64,000 nt of DNA, from contig VXAU01003165.1 in the NCBI GenBank assembly GCA_013399695.1, positions 96,543 to 160,542 of the forward strand, in the 5' to 3' direction. Each line of letters starts with the position of its first letter. Position 1 is the stretch's first letter. The position numbers and the translations under genes are program-made. The notes beneath the pieces were generated by a model, which had not been told where the DNA came from, did not search any database, and was given only the letters and a program-made list of their open reading frames with translations. This DNA comes from Formicarius rufipectus (Eukaryota; Chordata; Aves; Passeriformes; Formicariidae). This document shows, piece by piece, positions 36,901-47,500 of this stretch.

Positions 36901-39900
36901 TTTGCAATGGGCATCTGATGTGATGAACTCCAGTCACCTATTTAAAACACAAATAGCTAAGGCCAGGCCTGGGGATGATCATATCCTTGCCTTTCTTTAC
37001 AAATAGGAGCCATAGAACCCCTTCCTCTCCTTCTCTGTTCCCTCCATCTGCTCCAGATCCATAAAAGGGTCACTGAGTCAGGGCTTTTAAATGCCAGCAG
37101 TACTGCTGTAGTGTTTGGGATAAGGAGCTGCTGACAGCACTGTTTGAGAGATGTCAGGAGTGCACCAAGCTTCAGTGAGGCCATGCAGGTTCTCCTTTTC
37201 AGATTAGTGGGCTTTGTGCCTTTACTGGTTGGTTTGGTCTTTACAGTAGCCCACCATTTAATGGGGCTGCAGTAGTTTCCCTGCAGAAAAGAGGAGATGA
37301 GGCTTTGTGTTCCCTGAAGCCAGCACAGGGCTGAGCTGCACCTTTGCACCTGTTTCTTTTGAAGGAGGCCCATCCATGTCCCACTCCCTAGGGCCTGGTG
37401 AGCAGCACCTGGGCAGAGGAATCTAGACAAGCACAGCCAGGGGCTCCCAGGGATGCCACAGTCTTGTAGATGTCACTTGTGTGGAGCAGGGAAAACAAAG
37501 CCAAGGGCCTCCAGCTCCATTAGCAAGTGCCTCCTGGACTGACAATGCAGAGTCCCACCCCATCCTTGGGAAGTCCAGGGAGGGACTTGAAGGCACTCCA
37601 CATGGCTGACGTCATGAGACCACATTTGGGTCACCTGAGGCTGCAGGTAACCTTGTCCAAAGGTGAAGAGGAGGCAGATGGCTGTATACTCAGGAGGCAA
37701 GGACAGACAGGGAGGAGGCTGGCTAAGAAAGAGGGAGCCTACCAGCACAACTAGAAGTCCCCTGGCTTTCCTGGGGACCAGATGGGTCATTGGAGCTCTA
37801 TGGCAAGTCTGATGGCAGGATCCACCAGTGGGTTCTTGCACCCCTTCAGCCCCATGGGGAGCCCTGTGAAAAGGCCTGCTCAGAGGTCCAGGCACAAAAC
37901 AGGCAACTTGACCAGGGAATAAAAAAACATAAAGGGGATAGGGCTGTTGGTCTACCACTACGAGGGTGCCTTGGTGACAACTGCTGGCTGAGGAGTGAGG
38001 GAAGGAGCTATAGGTTGTGAGGCCATCCTTTTATGTGCCAGGCTCCTCTGTGTGCCCAGTGGCCACACACAAATGGCAGCCTGGTGACAGCAACGTGCTG
38101 TATGGTGGACAGGCACAGACATCCAACACAGCCACTACAGACGTGCCTGGGAACAAAAGCTGGAGCCAGATGGGCAGCACAAAGGGGCTGGTGCTGCCAG
38201 GGCAATTAGGGCTGTGGTGGATGGCTGGACACCATGTGGTGTTATACAATGATGAACTGGCTATTTCTGCTTCTAAAAAGTGCAAAATGGACTGGACCAG
38301 AGCTCTGTTGGCTGCAGTCACTTTCCAGGGACTGAGTGGCAAGTAATCCCCAAATGGGCAACATCTCTCTGTCCCTATGTGAGAAGTGGCAGTGGGTATG
38401 CCGTGGTCCTTGCTGGGAGTTGGACTGGCAGGGGTCTGAAGATGCTGGCTCTATTAAAGGTCATCAATCACACAAAGAGCACTTTTTACTCAACAGTGGT
38501 TCTTCCTACTTCTGCTTGGGCCTAAGCCAGCCAGGACCTGAGCAGAAACTTCATCCAGGAGAAGCAGAATGCAGTCCCAAGAGCCATGAAGTAACTTAAC
38601 AGAGCAAGACTGAGCCATTTCATCAGGGACCTTTGGTGTAAATGGTGTAAACATCTTTGGTGTCTGTGTAAATGGCTGCTGCTTAAATCCCCAGTGTTTA
38701 CTTGCCTCTCCTCAGGATGCCCACCCATACCCTAGCTGTCTCCACACCATGGACGTACATGCCCACACCACTGAGAACCAGTTTTCCCCAGCTGGCAGTG
38801 TTGCGTCAGCAGAGAGACAAAGCAACTTCAAAAAGGCTTTACAGCCTTTCAGCTATAGAGACTGGGGAGGGATATGTTGGATCTGTTAGTTATTGTGACA
38901 AGGGCAGAGGATGGAGTCTCGCTTCAGAGAGGAAAGGCAACATGTACCAGTCTCAAAGCAGTGTCTGACTCAGGACTGCCATTGCCTTCAACAAGCTGCT
39001 CAAGTAGTTTCTCCAAGGCATTGATGGTAAGTGTCTGCAACCATACAGGGCTTTTTGGCCAGTCTTTTTCCTAAGTCATGTCTTGGTTCCGCAGAGGCTG
39101 TCTCAGGCCTGATGGTAACCCACATTTCCAAAAACATGGTGACACAAGGACTCATTTGGTTGATTTTTCTCACAGAGGTTTTTGTCCCAGCAGCTCCTCT
39201 GTCTAGTACCATCACTTCACTGCTCACACAGACATCCCTAACCTTCCCAGCCATTCTCAAACTGCTTTTGACAGTATCATGTTCTTCACACTCTTCCTTT
39301 TAAACCACTTTTCTTCCTCCTTTTGACTTCTGAGGAGTCCTTCATCTCTCCTATTAGACTCCTTGTAAAAAAACAGCTGCAGTTGCCCTACCCTGTATCA
39401 CTGGAACTTAGCTATTTAAGACTGAACAGGGTGACATTGAGGGGAGTAAAAAAAGCCCTCCCTCAAAAGCCAGGGCATCAACAAGAGATGTTTTGCCTGC
39501 ATTTAGTCACTGATTTCTGCTTTTGTCACCCTTGAACAGTTCTGCAAAAACAAATAGGTAATGAATAAGAAACTTGGTAACAGAATCCAGCTGGGTAAAT
39601 GGAAAGATCGTATGTTGATGTCAACAGAGACAGCTCTTCTAGCATTTAAAAAAGTCTTAGGTGCAATAATACCAGTTGTGTTCTGCAAACAGAGGACTCA
39701 AGTAAAGCAGCAACCCTACTCTGGAGCAAATTCTCTTTCCCATCTGCAGGAGTTTTTACAGCAGGGGAGACTGAAGAGCATAGATACTTCCTGCATGGAC
39801 AGCTTTTCACTGCTAAAGAGAAAGCCTGGTGTTCCCAGGCTTCTGATTTTTCAGAAGATGACATTTCCTAAACTGCTGTGATTACCATGGGTGTGCTGAG

Positions 39901-41130
39901 AAAGTGCACATCATCCAGAATTTAACCCATCAAAATATATGTTTCCTGACAAGATGTATTAGATTTAAACTGTTCTTCTAATTTATAGCTCTGAAAATGG
40001 AAATTTAGCTGATATTCCACTACTAGTGCAGCAGGGCACAGGCCATAAGAGTGAAGAAGTCTGTGCCAGGAGAACACCTAGTTTCAGGGTTCTGGGCTTT
40101 CAGTGACTGCAGTGTCTGTAGACTCTAAAGTATAACCTTAAAGCCTTTGCTCTGTAACAGTTGTTTTTATAGCAGATGGACAATATGAGCTGGGGAGAAT
40201 GTGGGGCTGATAGAAGGCCACATTGCTGGTCAGAGCCCATGTGCAGACTTGTACATGTCTGTCCTAGGGATGTGTCCTCTCAGGGCCCCTGCAGGAGAAA
40301 AAACAAACAGATCTGCTCTGCCTCATCAGCTGGATGTAATGGTGGGGGAGCTGAGGCTGAACGGCAGAGCACAAGTCTCTATAGGAAAGAGTTGAAGCTG
40401 AGTCAGTGAAATGGTCTGATTAAGTGTCCTCATGGTGTCCCTTCCCTGTCATCAGTTAAGCCCTCTGAAATCTGCAGAAGACACAGTGGAACTTTTTCTT
40501 CTTGGGATTCTGCCCACCTTCGGGTGGCACCATGTTTGGTCCTCACCAAATTTGTGGCCTCTTCTTGACCACAGCAAAGAGCACTTTGGCTGAGAGCTTG
40601 TCCATATTGAGTGGAAGGCAATGGATGATGGATGAAAGCATTTAAATTTCTTGCTTTTATTTAGAAATATTTTTAAAATAAAGTACAACTCTTGCATTTC
40701 CCAGCTGAGACCATGTTCACCTAAGAATTAGAATGTTGCATGTCAAATTCGAAGCCGCATGATATAGCCCTTTTGCCAGCTCCTTATCTGTGCAGTCCCA
40801 AGTCACCAAAGCCCAAGCGTGCTTTGCCCAGCACACCTTTTTGCTGTTCTGAACTGCACTGACACATCACTCGAGGTGTTGGATGAAACCCATCATTATC
40901 GAAATCAAACAAAAATGTGTCTCAGACTGAAAGATCAAGTGTCACTTGGAGACCTTTAGGAAAGACTATCACTTTTAGAGTCCAGGTTTCACTTCCTCCA
41001 CCTTTTTCCTGTTTCCTGCCACTCTGGGGATGAAAACCAAGAGAGAATTGGAGGTTTGGCTGGACAGTGCAACTTGATGCACTCTCTGGTAGCTGCAAAC
41101 ACTCAGCAAAAAATGCCGAATTGCCAAGGG
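36900..41130. other. CpG-poor block between HOXD3 and HOXD1, possible old insertion
   Basis: About 4.2 kb with very few CpG and an excess of CA/TG, in contrast to the HOX sequence on both sides. Open frames of up to about 160 codons occur on both strands (for example 37473-37958 and 36957-37430 on the minus strand), but I recognise no domain. The composition is that of methylated, mutation-decayed DNA such as an old mobile-element insertion. The family could not be named and terminal repeats were not found by eye. Confidence 0.35.
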
Positions 41131-41654
41131 AAAAATGAAGGTCCATTAATGGGGTGAGCCCGGGGATTCACTTTTGAGAGGCTGCAGAGCACTTATCTGA
41201 GGGAGCGAGACCATTAAGCGTCATGAGGTGCAACAACAACCCCCGCAACAGCCCCAAGCTCCGCGTGTGCACAGCCTGGGTGTGCCTGCGCACGCCCCCC
41301 TGCCCGCGCCCCTTTGTGCTCCCGTGGGAGCCTCCAAGAACGTGGCCGGCAGCAGGGCAAGGGGCAGATCTACTCCTGGAGGGCAGTGCTGGTCGCGGGA
41401 AAGCGCCAGTTCACCCACTTCCAAACTCCTGGCAAAGGTTCTAGGTGCGCGGAGACTCCATCGAGTGCAGCGGGAGAGACTTCTCCCGGGGGAATCCCGG
41501 GAGGGCTCGGGAGGACTGCCCACCGACAGCCCCGCGCCGACCCTGGGCAGGCGGGCGTGGGCAGGGGAGCTGGCGGTGCCCGGGACCCCCGGTGCGGACT
41601 CCCCCTCTCCGGGCTCCCATTGGCCGCGGGGCGGGACGTGCCGCCCCGCTCCTG

Positions 41655-41679
41655 GCCCTATATTAGGGCAATATTGCCC
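41655..41679 (+). promoter_or_regulatory. HOXD1 core promoter: TATA-like box inside overlapping palindromes
   Basis: TATATTAG at 41659-41666 lies about 55 bp before the start codon. It sits in an inverted repeat (GCCCTA, 3-nt centre, TAGGGC; 41655-41669). This overlaps a perfect 14-bp palindrome, GGGCAATATTGCCC, at 41666-41679. The surrounding 0.5 kb is CpG-rich. Confidence 0.55.
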
Positions 41680-41719
41680 CGGCGGGGCAGGTGTGGGGAG
41701 TGGTGTTGCCCCACGGGCC

Positions 41720-42299
41720 ATGGATCTGGGGTACTTTGCCCTCGCCTTTCCGCCCGGGTTGTGCCGTGGGGCTCCGTACCCCCAGCGAGGGGACGATGCC
41801 TTCTTGGCACTGGGCACTGCGGCGAGCGCCGCGCCTCCCCCGCAGGCAGCGGGGTACGCGGCCGCCCCCCCGGCAGCGCTGGGCCTCCGCTGTCGGCCGT
41901 CCCGCGGAGCCGCACCGACGGGCTGCGACACCTCCATCNNNNNNNNNNNNNNNNNNNNNNNNNNNNNNNNNNNNNNNNNNNNNNNNNNNNNNNNNNNNNC
42001 TCTGCCCCCGATGAAGCGCGGTGTTTTTCGGCGTTGCAGGCGGCGCGGCGCCTCGCGGGGGGCAACCTCCCGCCTGCCCCGCACGCACCAGCTTCAGCAC
42101 CCGGCAGCTCACGGAGCTGGAGAAGGAGTTTCACTTCAGCCGGTACCTGTCGCGGGCCCGCCGCCTCGAGGTGGCCCGCTCGCTGCGCCTCCGCGACGCC
42201 CAGGTGAAAGTCTGGTTCCAGAACCGGCGCATGAAGCAGAAGAAGCGGGAGAGGGAGGCTCTGGCCGCGCCCGCCGCTGCCCCGGGCGGCCCTGCCTGA
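41720..42299 (+). CDS. HOXD1: HOXD1 homeobox transcription factor, interrupted by an assembly gap
   Basis: HOX group 1 nuclear transcription factor. Exon 1 starts at 41720 (MDLGYFALAF) and 73 residues are readable before a run of 61 N (41939-41999). The rest of exon 1, the hexapeptide and the splice donor are missing. Exon 2 begins after the acceptor TTGCAG at 42040 (phase 1) and ends at 42299. The homeodomain is at nt 42072-42251; its LTELEKEFHF segment and recognition helix WFQNRRMKQKKRERE are the group 1 signature. Compared with other vertebrate HOXD1 as remembered, about a dozen homeodomain residues differ, many to Arg, Ser, Ala or Val, and the usual Ile47 before W48 is Val. After RERE only 13 residues follow, shorter than in mammals. 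HOXD1 rather than A1/B1 is supported mainly by its place after HOXD3. The start lacks the usual group 1 N-terminus and is less certain. Confidence 0.9.
41939..41999. other. Assembly gap (61 N) in HOXD1
   Basis: The gap removes the 3' part of HOXD1 exon 1 and most of the intron. Group 1 proteins normally carry well over 73 residues before the intron, so the true missing length is probably several hundred bases. Confidence 0.99.
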
Positions 42300-44560
42300 G
42301 GCCCCGCCGCCCTCCACGGACCTGCGACCGGCAGGGTACCCGCGGTGTCCGCTGCTCTTTTTCTGTTGTGACTTTATGTATAGTTTTATTTACGAGGGTT
42401 CAGGGAAAGGCTCCGGCCTGGAGCGCCGCTCTGCTCGGCGTCGGGTCGGACCGAAGCAGCGGGCGGGCTCGTCGGGGAGATGGAGGGGAAGGCTAGTCCC
42501 CCAGGCAGGGCAGCAAGCGGGTCCACCACCTCCACTGGGTGCGCGGTGGGGATGCTCCATGCTCCCGACTCCTTCTTCGTTTTGCATTTAAAAAGAGAGA
42601 TCCCTAGGCTCAGACAGAATTAGTTCAGAAGAAAGGAAGAAATCCCTGTAAGGCAGAGCAGAGGAGAGCAGGGAAGCTTCTCACGGGAAGGGGCAGGGAG
42701 GGCCACGGCTACCAACATGAGCCCAAGACTTCCTTTTGAAAAAAGTGTCCTTCTGCCCCACCCTTAGCAAAATTGCTGCAAAAAAGTTTATGCTTGTATT
42801 TATTCCTCATTCATTCCTGTTCTTTTTCCTGATGTGTCTGATTTAGTAAAAAATCTGTTCAGTAACTGAGGAAATTTTAAAAGAAATAGTCTTAGGAGAA
42901 GCACCTCTTGCCATTTGACCTGCAGAGGTGCTGGGATTTTCCTTGCAGAGGCTCTGGGAGGCCTGGACTGGCCTGCAGCTGGTCTGCTGGCTCTCAGCAT
43001 CTCTCATGTGTGCCTGGGCAAAGACAAGACAGTATAAAGCCTCTTACAGCATCCAGAGCCAGACTGTCAGTTCATCCAGCTCTCTCTGGCTTCACTGTGT
43101 CTTATGGTTAAAAAAATGCACCATATTAAGTCAGTTTGCAACTGGTCTTACTGCATGCAAAACTTCAAGACGTGTTAAAGTGCAGAAAGATGCTTGGGTT
43201 TGACCACAGACTTCTGTTAGCAAAAGACCAAGAGGATTCCTAGGTCTTTTGCTTGGGTCCTTGTTCAAAAAAGATTGCAATGACTGATTACCCCCGGGCA
43301 GGGCAGCGAGCGGGTCTGCCACCTCCACTGATTACAAGTGTAAAATTCACCAGTGATCCTCACTCCTGATTTCATCTTTCCCAGAGATAAAATAACAGTA
43401 TCAAAGTGGACAAAGACTTTTTTCTCATCTATGACATGGAAAGCACAACAACGATAGGGAGAAAATGACACCTGGATTTACATGAAAATGATTTTATTTA
43501 TTTGCAGACAAGTCTTTTATTTTGGAAAAAATTCTCTTTGCTCAGGGCTTCTGCTGTCTGTGGACTTTGGGGTGAAGAACAAATTATAACACCAAAGGAG
43601 ATGGACCTCAGGGGGACCTGTGAGATGCACTGGGTCCCTGTCTGGAAGCCAACATCAGATACCAACAGCTGTTAGTCTTTGCTGGATGCTTGTTTGGTAA
43701 AAGAAACACAGAAGATGAAGATGGATGTCTCAAGTCAGAAGGTCTGCAATGAAGAGGATACTTACTCTCTGTAAGACTTCTCATTCCCCCAGGTGCCCTT
43801 CTGCTTATAGGCTTTCTTATGAAGACTTCCCTTCTGCCAAGGGACTGGGGAGCCACTGCTGATGGCAGCTTCAGCAGCTGTCGGTGACAGCCCTGGGAAA
43901 CTGCTCCCAAAAACTGGGCAGACAAACTGTGACGATGTGGCAGCAGGTCCACAGCTGACCAGGGTCAGGAGGACTCAGGTGCCCTCCCAGTGAACCTCTG
44001 AGGGAAGGGACTCCCCAAGACAGAAGTTTAGTTACACATCATATCCTGACTGTACCGGGAAAGGACAATAATGCTAGAGGCTCACCGTTTTGCATGCACA
44101 CAGGGACTTTTTTTTTTTTCCTGTTTATAGTGTTACGGTTCATGTCCCTTGGGTGGGTTCATTTCATGGGATAGCCCTGAAAAGTTCTCAGGACTGAAGG
44201 ACTTGTGTGAAAGTAGTTGCAACCAAATATATGTGATTTTTAGTTCTTCATTAAATTAATGACACCATACAAGCATTATACTGCAAGCTGATCATTCATT
44301 AAAAGCCAGAAAATAATACTTCTGCTACCTTTCCCCGCCCCCCCAAATGAAGCTATTTAAAGCAGAATAAAGTAAAATCTGGCAAAGTTCATGAAAATTC
44401 AAGTAAATTAAATTTGTTTTGTAAGCTGAATAGTAAACTGAACTACTAACTCATCCTTCTCAGCCATTTTTAAGGTCCATTTCTACCAGCTCTTCTGTCA
44501 CTACTCTGGGGGTTTTTTATGCTACAAATAAGCATAGAAACATAGCCACAATAACTCCTC
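42300..44560. other. HOXD1 3' sequence with a short duplicated segment
   Basis: Non-coding DNA after HOXD1. A 35-bp piece at 42499-42533 is repeated at 43292-43326 with four mismatches, and the second copy is flanked on both sides by ACTGATTAC. No canonical AATAAA was noticed close to the stop. No gene is seen. Confidence 0.6.
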
Positions 44561-47500
44561 TTTCTCAGAGTGTATGTTTCACATGTGAACTTTAGAAAAC
44601 AGCTGTATTTTCAGTTGCCTCTAAATCTGTCACATGTCTATGGAGTTGTTGGTTTGTCTTCCTTTGATTTTCCTAATGATTTTGACATTTGTGCTAGGCA
44701 CTTTAGGCCAGAGGAATGTTTTCTACACTGCTGGCCTGCTCCTTCACTACCAACATGGAAAGAAAGATTCTCATTGGTTTCAGTGGTGCTCGATCAGGTC
44801 GTTAGAGCACAATAATTCTTTTATAATGAATGTTTTCATGACATATATTTTCCTGAATAAATAAATACATGTGCTGGCCTTGTAGCAGTGCACAGTTCTG
44901 TGTCCATAAAAATGACACGGAGTGAATATATGGAGATTTACTTGCAACTTAAGATGAAAGCTTTCATGGCAGCCTGGATCAATTTGCTGGTATGAACACA
45001 ACTATGTTCTGTCTTGGGAAGTGGTCTTTAGTATTAAGTATAATTTCCACTCACATGACAGGGCCAGTTTAATAGGATCTTTCTTTGCACAAAAAATTTT
45101 GGCTGTATGATGATTAGGTATTGCTTCTTTGCACCATCCTGTCAGCAAGATACCCAGAGGAAGGAGCTAATGCAAGTCACGTGCCAATTCTTGAATAATT
45201 AAATAAAAATGCCTGTGATTTATATGGATGCACAAATGAGACAAATAAATGATAGATAAGGTCTAAGATTCACTAATTTAACATTAATCCCAAGAGTTAT
45301 GTCTCACGTGCTCAATTTGATGCCTAGCAGTTGGGAACAGGTTTTAGATTAAGCAGATAGGGGTAAGAGCACAAGCTGCAGTTTTTATTGCAATCAGAAC
45401 AAAATATTCCAGACTTGCCTCAGTAGATACCCACTACCATATAATTTATCACAAATTATGTAAATACTATTTCCTGGCCTTATTTTCCCTCAACCATGAT
45501 CAGAAACCACAGGAAGACCTTTCTCTTTCAGTTATATATTATTTTTTTCCTACTGACTATTGCTCAAAGGACCACAGGCTACAAAGGTATATGAACAAAG
45601 TAATTTTTTTATGTGTTCCCATTTTGCCTAGAACAGAACAAAAATACTGATTTAGAAGGCTTCCAAGAGGGAAAAAAAAAAAAAGTAAAATTACTGTTCC
45701 TACGTGGTATATGTGAATATAGAGATTTCTTATTGTTTGGATAGGTATGTGTTAACAGGAAATCACGCCTTTTGAAAACCAAGCTTAGGCAAGAACCCAG
45801 ACATTACCTGGGTATCTGGCTTCCCAAGCAGAACTGAATTAGTATGTTACTGCTCGCATATAGAGCACACAGAACGCTCTGCTGAGGGTCAAACCAATGG
45901 CTCTGGTTTATGGTATGGGCTGCATATATGGGTTTATTTTGACCATGAAAGAACAAAACAGTAAGCCAGAAAACAAAAATATGCAACCCAATCCCCACAT
46001 TTTAATCTCCTTTTAAAAGTGTGCCATTTCCTTTATTTATTGGTAAAATCTGGAACTGTGGTTTACACGAAAAATGGTACAGATTACTAGTAGAGGAGAA
46101 CAGACAACTATGTCTTATAAGAAAAGTCTTTGCAGTCAAAATCACAAAATGCAAACACCTCCTTACAGTTCCAAGAACTTGTCTCTAATAGCTAATAAAT
46201 CATGCTTACGATTTGTTCTGAACTGCTCTGTTAGCTTAAATTCCAAGGAAATCCTGAGTACACTTCCATATCCCTGACAACCAAGGAGAAATACGTATGG
46301 AGTGAAACCCCAAATGAGATAGCTGTTACTAGTGTATCATGAAGAAGTTTATGGGAAACCTATTCTTCTTGCAATATATGGCTATATACAGCTATATGTT
46401 TTGTGATTCACTCAATCTCAACCATTCTTTTTTATGACTTTTCCTAGTGTCTGTGAAGTAAGGAATCTTTGGCCAGGGAAAAGCACCCTGTTAAAAGAAA
46501 AAATAGTAAACAAAACAACAAATCATTCTGCTCCCTATCAAAACAACATCTGTTATTCACACCTCTACTTAACCTCATCTGTAAAATGCCCCCCAAATAA
46601 TTCCGGGCAATACACAGAAAAAAGATGCTTTCCAGAGTCAGGGTCTTACTGTATTTTAGCTTTATCTGGAATTTTTTTGCTTCTCTTGAGCACCAGCCAA
46701 GTGAACAAAATAAACCTCAGCTGTGCAACATGTGAATCTTCTTTGGCTTAAATTTATGCTTGCATAGTGTGTTAAAATCTCAGAGAAACAGTCCTGAGAC
46801 CTATTTGTAAACTGGACAAGGTTTACTTTATGCTGAAAAAAATTAGATCAGTGGCCCAGAAAAGAGCTTTTCATAAACAATTTTGGTATTCTTGTGTTTT
46901 TCATTCCTCAAAAGGTAACAGTCACTGGTAATTAACAGATTGAAAACCAGCATTTTAAATAAATAAATAAATAAATACAGGAACAGTCTATTTCCTTTCT
47001 ACTGGCCTAGCAGACTTCTAAACACCTGGAAAACACCTTTTTACTATGCTTCATCAGAAAGCATAGTGTTGCAAATAGTAACTTAGAAAAAACTTTTGTT
47101 ATTCTGGAAAACACGGCATTTTTAACCAGGATGGCATATCATGCCTTACGAAAATGTTCAGCAGATATAACTCAAGCAGTCTGCCCCATGGCCCTGAACT
47201 TACAGAGAAACCCTTACACTGACCAGCATAAGTCATACCTAAGCTTGTGCCCCTAGCAGAGAACAAAGACCTTGGCAATGTGTCAATCCATGCTGCCGTG
47301 GGTGTGCATGGAATTACACCCATGTGTGACTTTAGTGGATCAGGAGAACTACTTCTGTGGGGCAAAAATAACTGTTCCTTCTACCCATACAGCCTATGAA
47401 AACCACCCATATCCCAGTAACATGATTTTGGTGACATTAGTACAGCAGTAGAATCTGAGAGCTAAGGCTTCCCAGCTATTACTTTCAATCCTAAGAGCTG

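Noticed and set aside
36924..36939. TGAACT n4 TCACCT, a DR4 nuclear receptor-like repeat
   Set aside because: Spacing 4 is not typical for retinoic acid receptors, the site is in the CpG-poor block and nothing else supports it.
37473..37958. 161-codon minus-strand open frame in the CpG-poor block, considered as a remnant of retroelement coding sequence
   Set aside because: No catalytic motif or domain could be recognised; only the composition argues for a mobile origin, so no element was called.
41228..41719. In-frame open reading upstream of the HOXD1 ATG, giving an apparent N-terminal extension
   Set aside because: It runs through the TATA-like box and GC-rich promoter and has no HOX similarity; the frame is open because of base composition.
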